Shown here: in pieces, positions 11,511-24,700 of the stretch
Numbering within the stretch: the first letter of the stretch is position 1
How the letters are laid out: the number at the start of each line of letters is the position of its first letter
Assembly (NCBI GenBank): GCA_030549495.1
Contig: JAUIRK010000695.1
Span: forward strand, 78,762-142,761
From: Nectonema munidae
Taxonomy: Eukaryota > Nematomorpha > Nectonematoida > Nectonematidae
Length of the DNA stretch: 64,000 nt
Direction: 5' to 3'
The notes under the pieces: generated by a model
Databases searched by the model: none
What the model saw: the letters and a program-made list of their open reading frames with translations, nothing else
What the model was told of the DNA's origin: nothing
Position numbers and translations under genes: made by a program

Positions 11511-12778
11511 CATTATTCATCATTGTTTTTACCCATTATAAAATGTATGCATTTTAGCTTGATCCGTTGGTTTTTATTATATAAATGCGTATTGCGTCTT
11601 CTGTATTTAACATAAGATGCTAGTTTAGAAGAGGCCGTTCGTTTAAAATCTGAAGAAAATGTATCAAATGAAAGTATATAAAATAGGCAGATGTTCTCCC
11701 TAAAATTTTCCAAAATGTGAAGAAGAAAAACGCCCCTAAAATCCATTAGAAATTGAAACATCAGACCATTTGAAGTGAGAGAGAGGGAAAGAGTTTTGAT
11801 ATAATGGTCTATGTATATTATATTTGTTGAAGGTATTTTGGTTTATGTTCAGGAGTGTTTATTTCTGACTTTGGGTCTCTTTTTTCAGCATCTTGTAGAT
11901 CTTCGGTTATTGATTAAGCATGTAATCAGGTAATGATGTTTTTAGTTTGGTATCAATTGCCCATGCCAAATTAGCAGTTTTAAGAATGCGGTAAAGAGGT
12001 TGGTTGTGTGGTTTATTTGTGTTTTCGTGATGCAATTAAACCATCATTCCACTTAAAACAGATGATTTCGATTGTTTTTTTATAATTTTCCAAATTTTTC
12101 TTCTGACTGCGTCATGGATACAAGGTTAAATAAGTAATACTTTAAAAGTTGGGTCAGTTCATATTTGTTAAAGTGGAATTTCATGTCATTTGCTGATTTA
12201 TTATCTTTTTTAAATGTTTTTGCTACTTGTGTAAAAAGTTTATAAGGTAATTATTATCTGAAAACAGAACACGGATTTTCCATTTTGAAGTAAAATTGAA
12301 AAATATTGAGATAACACGAATAGTTTTGGAAAATAATCTTTATTTGAACAATTAATTTCGGTGTACAACTAGCACCGTTTTCAAGTTGCAAAAAGAAATA
12401 CTGAAGAAGGGAAAGTATAATGGGGTATAAATGTATAGATTGAGAAAAATGAAGATAAAACCTTTAAATGCGTGAATATGTAAATGACAATATACAATGA
12501 TACTGTTTTAATATGAGTGTATGCCTGTGGATGTTGTTTCACAATATAGAAATAACACATAGAAATAAAGTGATAATAAGGATCCATTATTATTGTGGAT
12601 AATGATGATGTAAACAAAGCAGCAAGAAAGTTAGTAAAGGTATGCAGATAATGAAAGAATAGGTGTAAAAATTTATTAAAATTTTGATGGTTTTTATGTT
12701 CCTTAACTTAATTTAAAGATAATTGATAATTGAATACTTAGTCAATTTGCAATAATATTTAAGTTACAAAATAAAAAC
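11511..12778. other. non-coding, A+T-rich
   Basis: No gene is supported. A short hairpin-prone stretch at 12359-12387 (CGGTG..CACCG) resembles the 3' ends of some retroelements but cannot be assigned. Confidence 0.35.
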
Positions 12779-12855
12779 AATCGGTATGGACATCGGAATC
12801 GCCATCGTGTATTTTTTAACAATCGGCATCGTACAAAACGGTCCCATCACTCTAG
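12779..12855 (-). mobile_element. possible hAT-type transposon end
   Basis: On the minus strand it starts CTAGAGTGATGGGACCG and is followed by repeated ATCGG-type motifs, a pattern seen at the ends of some arthropod hAT elements. The matching other end was not found. Confidence 0.3.
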
Positions 12856-13391
12856 CAAGCAGTGATGCTTAATTAAAGTAAAACATACCTATAATCTCTT
12901 ATATACCTCTTCATACCACTCTGACTTTATTTTTCGAAATTTGTGATGAGATGCTCATTTCAAAATTTTCACTAATTGTTTTTAATTTTCAAAATATCAA
13001 ATGAACATCAAATACGATTTTTCAAGTTTTATTTTGGGTGCATCTTTTTGGTTTAAACTTTATAAACCAAGAGTTCTTTTGAAAATTTTTTTTTTCAAAG
13101 TCTCCATCTTTCCAGCACTCTTTCGAGGCGATGCCCTTTTTAAGACAATTTGTAGACAAACTAAAATGAGCAGTTGTTTATTAAGATGGGAACAAGAAAA
13201 GGGTTCGCTAAACCGACAAAACTCTAATAATTTCTATTATTAAAGATTATTTTGGTAATGCATTATCTTTCATTTCTTTTTCTTTACTATAGAAACTATT
13301 TTGTTCCTTTTCAACTCTGACATGAGAATTTAAACCTAAAAATGAGTTGAAAGATAGAAAGAATTCAAAGAATATTCCTTTACTTTGATGC

Positions 13392-16300
13392 ATGAAATCC
13401 GAAGTCATCTGTGATTCCAAAAATGCCTTTACAAAGAGTTCACCTGTCAAACTGAATCAAGTGCTTTTGATTGACACGACCTGTCATGAAATGCTTTGTG
13501 GAGGACTGGCATCAGGCTTCAACGTGGTACTCACGTATCCTCTCTCCAAAGTCATATACCGTCAAATGCTTAAAGGTTTAGACCTCACATCTACCATTTT
13601 GCATTTGAAGGAGGAAGGCTTTCGATCACTCTATAGGTAAAATTACTTTTTTGCAAACAAAATGGTCGCCTTTAATGCTTTTATGTGTTCTTCCCCCTCA
13701 TATCCAATTTCTGATTTTTGCATGAATTTTCATGCAAGTAGTTAACAAATTATTCTTCTCCGCCTATGAATTTTAAAACAATACGTGAATCATATTTTTT
13801 TGATAAAAGTAGGAGTTGGTTCCCTTTTTTCATCAAACTTTGTGGGCATTTTCGTTATGGATCAAACGAAAATATGGAGCTTTATGTATGAAAGTTAATA
13901 TTTTTTTCATGGCTAAGCTTGAAAGAGTTTTCCTCAAAATTGAACAGATATTTCAAGTTATGAAAAAGTGTCCATCAGTGCTATACCTGCCAACTTTTGC
14001 GTTTTTGCGGAAGCTTTTTGTTTTTTTGCCCCTTCTATTTTCCCCTGATACTTTCAAAACTTCTACATCAACATAAACCGATCAAACAATGACACACAAT
14101 TTGTATATTTTTTGTCATAAATTAGTGTGAAACTTGTTTAAGCATGATAAAACTTTTTAAGAATATTTTATATTTGATGAAATTCTAATCGAAAATTATG
14201 TCAAAAAAGTGTTATCTCCAAAAGTTTAAAGAAGAAAGCAGACAGTTTCCTGCAATTAATAAATCTCGAAGACGAGATGAATATAGAATTTGCATAAAGT
14301 TTAATTATATGTCGAACCAAATAATAAAAAACACTGATAAAGGAGAAAAATGTTTGCCTTGGATACAAAAATCTCTCTCAATCTTCTTCCCAAAAGTTGG
14401 CAGGTATGGAGACGTTTATGCTTATTTGATACAACATAATTATTGACGTGTTATATGTGCGTGGACATGCGATCCCAAATTAGCTTTTGCATTCGTATCA
14501 AAGCATAGGAGGTATCCGCTTGTCACCACTTCATAATAGTTTTCTTCCCTATCTAATATAAATCTAAAGAATTTTTATTTTTCAATATGTAATTCCACAT
14601 CCCCCAAATAAATAGCAAACTAGATGACAATTTTTTTTTATAAAAACCCAATTCTAAAATCACGAAAATCGAGAACATAAAATAAAAAATATATTGTATT
14701 TTTCAAATCAATCAATTAAGTAATTTTAAGAGGAAGGGGGTGGGTGAGCTTTTAAAAAAGAACATACACATATTACGTAGCGCAAAATTATTGCACTCTC
14801 CCTCCCCCCTTCTAAGGCATGTGTAACACCTCCATTCGCCCTTACCACTTCAAAAAACTCTTGTATTTGATATCACCCTCGGTTACAATTCTTTGCCAAA
14901 TATCATTTAAAAAAGATTTTATCTTTTGAACAAATTATCCCCAATTTAATTTTCAATCTTATTTGCGGTGGCCAAAAAGCATTTCCAACATAATTTTCAA
15001 ATTAATCTTCCTTTTTGAACACCCCACCCCCTGCACATATAGCGTTTCGTATTCGGGCTAGGTGACATTTCATCACTCGACACTTAATCATATGACATTT
15101 ATCACTCGTAATTTCCTCACAGGACACAATCAAAACGATATTTCACCACTTGACATTTCATCACTAATTATATTGCAGTTATAGGAGTAGATATTAGATT
15201 GAATAATAGTACCAATAATTTTTGACAAATGCAGCATCTGTTTCTTACGTGAACAATTGTTTTTTGTATCCGCCTAACTTACACTACATCGGTCACCGTT
15301 TCTCTTTGCTTCTGGCTATGCTTTTCTGTTAATTATTTTTAACAATTTCACGATAATTATGTAATTGTAAATTCGGAAAGACTTCCAAAAGCAAAGAAAC
15401 AGTTTTCTTTCAATAATTCTGAAGATAACAAGCACAAAGATAATAAAGACATCTCTATACTTTGGCGATGCAGAGAGTATTAAAAAAATTAATACGTTTA
15501 TTACAAATTTGTGCGATCTTTTGATTTCACTCCTAGATCAGACCACTCACACTTTTTGGATGGGAAAAGTATTGAAGCAAGAATAGCAGTAGCTAAGATG
15601 AGAAGTTCAATGATTGAAACACCCATGACAGTTGTAGGAAGAGAAAGCCAAACATTATCGAATGAGATTACCAAAAAAACCAAATCTTCATCGAACTCTA
15701 TAACGTGCTAAAAAAGCTTCGATGTTGCTCTTAGTATACCAAATTCATTAGATTGTGAAATTCCTCAAAAATATCGGGCAATCTTCTAGTAAGATTCTGG
15801 TATTCATGATTCAGAGAGATTTCTTTTATTTGCTGATGGTGAAATGATAGCTGCCTTGTCCCATGCAAGTTTTGGTTTGCAGATGGAGCATTTAAAGTTA
15901 TACCCTCTATATTTTTTCAATTATATAACATTACATATCCAGTTGTAATATTCGCGCTTTTAAATAACAAAATCAGGAATACTTATAGAAGAACGATTGC
16001 TGCTATTCAAGAAATGGTTCCTGAAGCAAATCACACACAAATTCTTTTAGATTTTGAAATAGCATCAATGACTGAGTTTCAATGCGCATATCCAAACAGA
16101 AATTAAAGGCTGCTTTTTACATTTTTCTCTAAACGTGTACAAAATATCAATTCTGTAGAAGCATTTGATACTTCAGCAGAAATTATGCCTGAACATGAGC
16201 GAATGGATGAGCTTTTCACGCATTTTGAGCACACATATATTCAAGGAAGATATAGAAGAAATGCAACAAGAAATCCATCATTAACTTTGGAAAAATGGAA

Positions 16301-18280
16301 TCATTTAAAAAGCAGTAGACGGAATTCCTCGAACTACACACGCTCTTCAATCTTTATTTCGATGCAGTCATGCGACAATATGGACATGTTAGATGGGTTA
16401 GTCAAAAATATTTTAGTCAGTTTTCGGTCAATCTGATGTTATTTCATACCTTAAAGCCGTTCAATATTCTGCATGTAAGTAGTTTCAATAAAACTATTTT
16501 TCTAATTTTTTATGTTGCTGCTTGATTACAAATCTACTCTACTTTTTTGTACATTTTATTAAAACAAAAATTCTATGTATCTCAAATTTCTAATTGATAC
16601 ATAGCGATAAATTAAAATATAACAAAATGTATCCCTATCATCATGCTATTGTGGCTTTATATCCTGATGTCTAAAAAATAGAATATTAAAATTATTTTGA
16701 TGCATTTTTTGTATCTAAGCTTTGATGTTTGAATTTAATTGTCGAATGATAAAACAAACTGCTATAAAAAATTAGTGATGCAATATCGGGCGGTGAATCG
16801 CTTTGTGTGATGAAATGTCGTAACACGGGTAATTCGTATTACATTGAAATTCTAATATACATCTTTACACAAAAGAAATTATTTCTAACTATTTTAAAGA
16901 AACAAATATAAAAGATCAATACTTCATTTTAAGTAAGAGAATGATGACTCAATGCCCCCCCCCCTGAATACACAACTGTTAGTATCCCATTTATTTGATT
17001 TAAAAATGGCAAGTGTTTTATATCTGGTTATTTACTGTAATTAATTTCCCAATATCTTTTGGAAATGGAAAAAAGTGAGTACAAAATATATCTGTGGGAA
17101 TTTTTGTAAGCGAGAAGTCTTTACCTACTTTCAAATAAGATTGATTTTGTGGACTGTTTCGCTACGCTGATATTAAGATAGCGTGATCTGGGGACCAGCA
17201 ACAACATTGAAATCATATTGTACAGCTAAAAAGAAGCTGTTATAGAATTGAAAGCTGGGTGTTTAATGGTAATTATTAAATATAGCGCAAATACGCACGT
17301 ACCGGTTTATAAGATAGGTGTGCCTCTGAAGCAAAAATTCAGGCTAAAAATTATAGCTATTTATAAGACACTTGCAATTTTAAAAAGAAATATATGGGAC
17401 ACAAAACATGGCAGTCATATCGTCGCAAAATGGGATGATAAGAGAAGCAATTCAATGCACACATAATGATTAGAGATATTTCAATCATTAAAATGAGAAA
17501 TAATTTATTGATTTTTTAAATATTTTTTTAAAAAAAAGTTTTTTTTGTTTTTACAAAAAAAGAAGTGTTTCTTAACTTCTAGCTGTCTATTTATGGTGCA
17601 TTGCAAAGTACAGATTCAGTCTTTATAACAACAGCAATGCTTTTTTTTATTTTAGAGGCTTTTTGCCACCCTTTTTGCACAAGTCATCTTCCCTTTCCAT
17701 CATGTTTGCGTCATTCAGGGTGAGCTATGATCTATCACATTCCCTACTCATTTCTTCCGTCATATCAAGTAGCATCGAATCCATAATTTTTTCTCCTCTC
17801 GAAAGAATACAATCAATTTTACAGCACCCCACTCACCAGCACGTTATGCCGAACACGTTCGTTGCTGTCACTACACTTCGTCAACAGTCGCTTCCTTTTC
17901 GCGAATTTTACCGAGGCTTTTCGGCAATTTTTATGCGCAATGCCTTCGGAAACATCCTCTACTTCAGCTTCCGAAATGTGATTTCAGAATCCCTAAGCAC
18001 ATCCGTATCAGCGTACTCTCGGAATTTTTTGAGTGGCGCCATTTTAGGCGGACTCATTAGTACCTTATACTATCCATTGAATGTCGCCAAAACCCGAATG
18101 CAAGTTGTGGGCATAGGCGAAGAGGCAATATCCTTTACGAGTGCCTTACGCGTCGTTTGGCGAGAACGGGGAAATAATCTTCGTTCATTCTACGCCGGTG
18201 CAAGTACGAATTTCATTCGCTCAATACTGTCTTGGGGAATCATTAACGCAACTTACGAATGGCTCAAAACTATGTCGTGA
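13392..18280 (+). CDS. SLC25A51: mitochondrial NAD+ carrier of the SLC25A51 type (two exons)
   Basis: Exon 1 is 13392-13636 and exon 2 is 17656-18280. The donor TATAG|GTAAAA and acceptor TTTTAG|AGGC join in phase and rebuild LYRGFLPPFLHK without a gap. The product has 289 residues. An in-frame TGA two codons before the ATG fixes the start. The three carrier repeats show YPLSKVIYRQ (Pro about 50), SPLERIQSIL (Pro about 129) and YPLNVAKTRM (Pro about 222). These degenerate signatures, and the ending SWGIINATYEWL, match human SLC25A51/52/53 rather than generic carriers. SLC25A51 imports NAD+ across the inner mitochondrial membrane. An AATAAA at 18280-18285 overlaps the stop codon. The 4-kb intron is filled with transposon remnants. 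Confidence 0.92.
13983..14407. mobile_element. short terminal-inverted-repeat transposon in the SLC25A51 intron
   Basis: The 17-bp ends are exact inverted copies: ATACCTGCCAACTTTTG at 13983-13999 and its complement at 14391-14407. Inside, a plus-strand frame at 14198-14446 reads like the N-terminal zinc-binding region of a hAT transposase (FPAINKSRRRDEYRICIKF). This suggests an internally deleted copy. I see no clear target duplication. Confidence 0.6.
14408..15054. other. intron sequence without recognised features
   Basis: A+T-rich part of the SLC25A51 intron. No coding or repeat signal that I can name. Confidence 0.4.
15055..16832 (+). mobile_element. decayed MULE DNA transposon in the SLC25A51 intron
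   Basis: The ends share GACATTTCATCAC in inverted orientation (about 15064 and 16810). The left end has several further copies of the GACATTTCATCACT motif, as in MuDR-like termini. Inside, 15511-15711 reads like the tail of a FLYWCH zinc finger (SDHSHFLDGKSIEARIAVAKMR). Then 15790-16440 reads like a MULE transposase: FGLQMEHLKLYPLYFFQ, ALLNNKIRNTYRR, LLDFEIASMTEFQ. The last contains the Asp-Phe-Glu region expected of MULE transposases. Stops and shifts break the frame several times, so it is inactive. Confidence 0.65.
16833..17655. other. 3' part of the SLC25A51 intron
   Basis: No coding signal. It contains a run of ten C at 16955-16964 and ends in the T-rich tract and acceptor before exon 2. 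Confidence 0.4.
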
Positions 18281-19639
18281 ATAAATATGTCATTATACAA
18301 AATATCGTGATGTTCACAACTTGTTTTCACTCTCAGGTTTGTTCACCAAAGATTTTCTTTAGGAGGTATTTGGAATTAATTCAGGTAAGGAGCAAGAGAT
18401 TGTAGAAAAGACCTGAAATATAAAATTATAAGATAGGCTATTACTTCCCAATGCAATTAGCTTAAACTAAAGTTGTGTTTTTATCATGTTTCGTATGTTC
18501 GTTGAATATTTTGATGAACAAGTTTCTTTGAAATCTTCTTGAATAATTCCTTTTGAGTGTGATAGAGTGTAGGACTGATGCGCAGTCCTTTGCCTTTCAT
18601 TTTTCTTTGTCTTCTTTTTTTTTATAAAAAAGGATATAAACATCGGCTGTGTTGTTCTTTAATAAATCTATTTTAATTTTTAGTGTGTGAATTCTCTTTA
18701 AATATTTTACATTGTTTAAACTTTGCATAAAGAACACTTTTTATTTTTAGTCATCTGGTAAGACGAGAAAAAGTATATAAATATATATTGTGACCAAACT
18801 TTTCATAAAGCTACAGAAAATAATTCAGGCCTCTTTTTCTAACAAATTCAACTCACTTAACAAAAGAATTGATCAAAAGCTAATTTTATTTTACTTGAAA
18901 CATATAACTTCAACAAACCTTTGTGTTGATTCTTAAGAATTTAAATCCTCATATTTTTGATCGAAAACTTATTTTAGGGGGACAAGTCTCACGACTTTTG
19001 AAAGTGATTTTTTTGTTTTTTCAATATTATCTTGGAATTTTTTGTTTATATCCTTTATTAAAATGAAAATTTCGAGTCAAGTAATATCATTTTTTATCAG
19101 AAAATCGAATTTATGATAAAAACAACAAAAATGTTAATATTGGAAAAAAGTTATTTAAAACAAATTATAAAAATATTACCTGCCCCCGCCCAAATTAAAT
19201 TCATATTTAATTTTAGATATTTTGATGCAAATCTAATAGTGTTCTGTTTTGAGTTCAAAGTATACGAAGTGCATATTGAAGAACATGATAATTGTTTCTT
19301 CTACTTTTTTTTCTTTTCTATTACACTTTAACTTGTATACGCTCATTCACGAAATTTCGTCGATTTACACCAAATTCGTTTATTTGTGAAAATATGAATC
19401 TCGTAAAGACTGAATCAAGAATAGTGATAAATTTTCAGTTTTTTGAAGAATCGTTTAAATATCATCTACGTTTTATGATGAATAGAATATAAAGAATAAA
19501 ATAAAAATAATTTTAAGGAAAGTACGCAATGTATGTAAGAGAGCAAAGAATCTTTTTAAACCATGCTAAGAGATCAGTCAATTCGTGAAATATTGAGAGT
19601 GACTTTATGAATTTTCAATGACTTCATCAAAATAAGTAT
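18281..19639. other. non-coding, A+T-rich
   Basis: Spacer downstream of SLC25A51. I see no gene, RNA or clear repeat in it. Confidence 0.45.
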
Positions 19640-20735
19640 ACTCTTTGATTTGATTCCCAGGAAAAAGAGGTCTCTAACCATCCGAAAGATAGTCCCGCCC
19701 AAAGACGAGACGAAGGAACTGCCTCAGGACGAGAAAGGGGAAGAAGATAAAAAAAGACCAACGGTACAATTAATTAGAAAACTGCGTCAAACTCTTTATC
19801 AAATACACAACCTCCCTGGAACTCCAGAAAGGAACAGGGTTTCAGGTATCCAAACCCACATTTAAAGTCCCTCCATACCTAAAAGATACGAAAGTGAAAA
19901 GAATATTGAATAGGGGATACGTTCCTAAAATCATCTCCCAAAGGAAATTTGGCACATTTTCAAAATTTCTCACCACCACTAGTGCAGGAAGACTTAATCG
20001 TCAGCCAAGCAATTCCTAAATTAGTTGACTCAGGTCAGAGATCATCTCCAGAACCCAAACAATTAAAAGTGCAAGTTCATGCTTCCTAGTACCCAAAAGC
20101 GATTACCGATTAAGGCTCGTGGCAAGTTTTGCCTTCTCAAAACTCCGAACCTCAAATTTACGGCGCCATTCCAACTACGAAACAGCCCGCATAATTTCAC
20201 ATGGGGGTGTCGCATCGACCTTAAAGATGCCTTTTACGGAATAGCTTTAGCCAAACAATTCAGAAACTGGTTTGTCATTAGAACGGACAAAAACTCGTAC
20301 TACAAGTTTAACCAATTGCTCATGGGGGCAAATTTTTCCCCAGCAGTGCTCCAAAGGAGACTATCAACGCGTAAAGGAGTTTTTTCCGAACGATGGGGCC
20401 ATATTAAATTTAAGACCATCCTCTACGTCGACGATTTTCTTATCCTAGCTGAAAACAAAAACGACCCAGAATTTATTATGGTCAAATTTCTACTTTTCCC
20501 TGAAAAAGAATTTGGAGTCAATAGGAAAAAATCGGCACTCTACCCAACTCAAGAATTTTTGAGAGTCATTATTAACCTCAAGCGGGTCATGAAAATTCCT
20601 GAGGGGAAAAAAGACATCATCTCGCAAGCTTTGGTCTGCCTCATTCTCGCCTCTATTTGCAACTGGGAGACACCGATAAAATGGTACCAAAGAATCCTAG
20701 GAATTAATAATTACTACAAAATTTACATGTAACTG
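19640..20735 (+). mobile_element. fossil reverse-transcriptase retroelement (LTR- or DIRS-like), broken
   Basis: A plus-strand stretch resembles the polymerase region of LTR-type or DIRS-type retroelements: a LKDAFYGIAL palm segment and a YVDDFLIL active-site segment, with a lysine-rich acidic region before it. It is a fragment with several breaks. No terminal repeats, gag, integrase or envelope part were recognised. G+C is higher than in the flanks, which suggests a fairly late arrival compared with its surroundings. The family call is tentative. Confidence 0.55.
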
Positions 20736-21712
20736 GCCTTTATATATAAATCATTAATATAATATCTATTTATGTCTTTCCGTATTACGATCTTACTTCA
20801 TTAAAACAGCGAATAGTGTTTACTTGTCTCAGTAGTTGATAACATTATTTCTAATCATATCAACGTTTTTCGCTTTGCAATAGCGAGATAAAAAAACATA
20901 ATTTCTCTCCGTCTTCAACCTTTTCAAGGTTTCAGAAAGATGTATAAATTTACAAGTGATGAGTGTAGCATGTGTTTATTCGCTCCGACAATTCAAACTC
21001 GACTTTGAAGATGTGGAATATATAAATATATTTAAGGAATATATTTGGATAAGATAAATATATTTTCGAACAAGTTTTATTTTAGAAGAAAAATTATAAC
21101 TCTAACTAAATCTAATCCCCAAACTAACTTTACGATTACTTTTTAAAACTAACTGTAACATTACCTCTAGCACAAACTCCCATATTAATAGTAAAAACTT
21201 ACTCTAACATTAAAAAATGAATTATTAAAATTTTCAACAAATTGTTACATCCACCAATTTTGTTTCATCAAACATTCCATCAATTGTTGTGCACCCACAG
21301 AATATAATTTTAAATTCATAAATTATGTTTAACAAACTTTCAAATTCACGTAATTGTTTTTTCAACCAATCGACGCATTCGCCGATTGCCGTGCACCGCT
21401 ACAGGCACTCCTGTTAAAAGAATTGCGCTGTTATTTCTCTTCCCTTGTATTTAAAGGCAAAAAATATTCAATATGATGATTATTATAAAAGGAGTATTGA
21501 TATTTTGCAAAATTTACTTTTAAAATCACGTAAATTATGTACACAAGTAGATGAGTAAAAACAAATTCATCAATAAAAAATATGAATAACTTAAACAAAT
21601 GATGGAAAGTAGGGGAAAGTAAATTGCGTATTTCGAACGAGTATACATGTAGGTACGTTTTTAATGTGTTTGTGTGTGTTAGTGAGAAGAGTGAGACATG
21701 CATTTTTTCGCT
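20736..21712. other. non-coding; 3' flank of the ARPC2-like gene
   Basis: A+T-rich. It holds a 28-base stretch (about 20994-21021) nearly repeating part of the proposed last ARPC2-like exon, and an area near 21240-21410 with repeated CAA-rich motifs that resembles a decayed transposon end. Confidence 0.35.
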
Positions 21713-24700
21713 TCAATAGAATGAGTTCAAACTGGACTTTGAAGATGCGGAATGTATTCCTCCATTCAGTTTGTATAATTCTGTGAGATTGAATTTAACT
21801 TCAGACCTAAACACAACAAGAATATTAGGAAATTTTTTTTAAAATGTAGACATTTTACTTGGAGCGTTCAATTTTCTCGGGTTTTGCGCGATTCAAAATC
21901 TTTAAAAATTCATTAGTCTTACTTCGCATGCGAGCATGGATGAAGGCCTAAATGTAAAATTGATGATAAACAGTTAAATTCACTCCTAACTTTCGCGAAG
22001 TGAACGTGCGTGTTATTTTCTCTTCAAAACCAAGTATAAACGTTTACTGCTTACGTTTTTTAAAAAAATTTTTGAAGCCTAAATTTTAGGAACTTTTTAA
22101 ATTGTTGTTTTATAAAATATGATTATCAAAGTTTCCTGCCTCTAATTTACACTTTTGTGAGTATTCAAAGCTTGAGTCAGATGTGTTATGTTCCTGACAC
22201 TCATCATCATCATCATCATCAAAGGGTGATATCCATTTGGACCTGGGCAACCATGGAGCGCCAGTTTTTTCTAGTTTACCATGGTTAGTCTTGGAGATAT
22301 TACATGGTGAGGTCTCCAGCTCCCTTCCACGTCGTAATTGTAAGCTACGGAGTTTTAAAGCGGGCTTACTCTCCTTGTCACGACAACGTCCTGAACATGG
22401 AGCATTTTAACTTGTAGAAAGGAGTCACGCAATCTACTACTCCGTCTCTTTATGTCCTCGCTGTTTGTTCGGGCTGCTTATTCATCAAGCTAAGCTTGCG
22501 TATGTCACAGCTAATCACTATATCTGATGGCCGTTCCACAACCTGTGAACCCGCTCTCTAGCTGTTCCTGACTTTGCAACACTGATAATAACCATGAAAG
22601 AAAATGATCATGAAGGCTATACTTTTGTGCACTTGATATGGTAGTGAAGGTAGTTGAGGAACATGTGTAAATTGCTTATTGTGTTTTCTTTGGTATCCGC
22701 ATTGGTGTGTCTGGAGAACAAAACTAAAAAAAGAAAAATAAAAAAGTTGGTGAATGAGTTTTAGGATTTTAATAAAACAAGTAGGAAAACATCGAAGAGG
22801 TATCAATTAACAAACTTGTGAGCTTCCTACTAACGTTACTGTTAAATAAATAAAACACCATGAAATGAATGTTTGACGAATACGCGCGCAATTTAAATTC
22901 CCATTTTGTTATATTTTAGACGTAGTAGTCTTCTATAGGAATCCGATCCGTGTGCATCGAACAGGAAGTAGTGCATTCAACGACTAAATTTATATCTCGT
23001 TATGATGCACGGAATGAGAGGCGTGCATTAGTGAAATTAATTAGGAAGGAGAGGTAAATTGTTTTTACTTGTATTTACCCTAGAAATTGTCTATCAATGA
23101 ATTCATATAGACATTTGTTTTAACTATGTACCTAATGAAAATTATTTTCTATAAAAAGGTATCATATCTGTACTGGCAAAAATAATTAAAGGATGATATT
23201 GGCCAATTGACTAAATGTAACTTAGTTATAAATGTAGACAAAACCTCAAGGCCGTTGATAAAAGTATCTTTTACACGGGGCACATAAGGCGGAAATAGAG
23301 TGAGAGGACACAATGGAATTAATTTTTTATAAAATTTAAATAACAAATGGTACGTAAAATGTCTTGAAAAAAGGCCTTTCATTAATAAAATGAAAATAAT
23401 CGACTGAAAGCTAAGACACTGTCTCATGCTCAAAGCCTAGTTTTTGCCCTGCTTTTGCACAGAGAACATCTGTATACACACTGAGATGATGATTAAGATG
23501 TATCTTAGGTAAACTTTTCGCGTGAAAAGTCGCAAACAGAAAAGTTATATAACCGCACATACACGTTACAAATTAAAACAATTATGGAAGTGTAAAATAT
23601 AGATAAGAAAGTTTAAAAGTTAGTTTAATAGACACTATGATGCAAGCTGAATTGCAATTCATTTTAATAGAGAATGCAAGATGATGATGCATGCCATATT
23701 GCAAGCAACTATGATTTGGTATACCAAAAATTGTAGATCTTAAGAAATTATAAAACAAAATAATCAGATATAGTACTTTTAAATGATAAGTAGAAAGATT
23801 TTAGACATAATTCAATGTAATTATTTACGATGTTTCACAATACACGATATGAACTTCATTTAAAAAATGCTTGCATTTATACCATTTAAGACGAAATAGA
23901 ATTAAAAAATAAAATTCAAAATAGAATTTCATGCTTGCTACCACCAGCCGTTCTCACAAGTTTACAAAACACGTGTTTAAATCTACTCGCATACACAAGT
24001 CTCACCTCAATTTTAAAAACCATGATTTTGACAAAGAGAATTATGCATAGTTATGTTGTTGTTGTTAGCCCCTTGATTGATTACACCATCTCATTATCAG
24101 TGTAATCAATCAGTTCATTACAGAGAAAAAAAAATAAATTCATATAATGAGCTGAGAGAGTATTACTACTACAAGTAAATACTCTCAGGGAAAAGTATAA
24201 AATTTTGTTACACTTTTGCAGCAGCAGCGATGGGTAAATGTATTTTCAGCCAACCTACATAAAAGTCAGCAAGAAATATAATAGAATAGAGCGAATGAAT
24301 GATGATTATATATAAATAAGTTAAATCCAAATTTCGGCCAGGCAGTAGGTTAACTATCTCGCATGGCTTGGACCACAAATGAATTGGCTTGAATGTTGTA
24401 TGAATGTGAGTGCAATTGACAAGATGGTGTGTGTCATGTGTGTTGATTACAAAGTGGACAGCGCGAATTCGTATGTGTTTTGGGATCGATTTTATGAAGA
24501 TACTCACGAAGTAATGGTGATCATGCATTTGCCAGGCATAATTGTGTAAGTAGAGTTAAAATCAGAGCTACGAGCTAATAGTAAGTTGATATAGCTCTTA
24601 GCCGCCAATAAGCAGATATGCAACTGAAAAGTTTTCTTTCAAGCTAATATCTATTTTAAATATGAATTGCACACATTTCCATGGATGAAATAAAGTCATG

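Noticed and set aside
12359-12400. Stretch resembling the 3' end of a Penelope-like element
   Set aside because: Too short, and no polymerase or GIY-YIG sequence nearby.
24208-24528. Open minus-strand frame of 106 codons
   Set aside because: His- and Ile-rich, with no motif and no matching ARPC2 segment. It lies in an intron.
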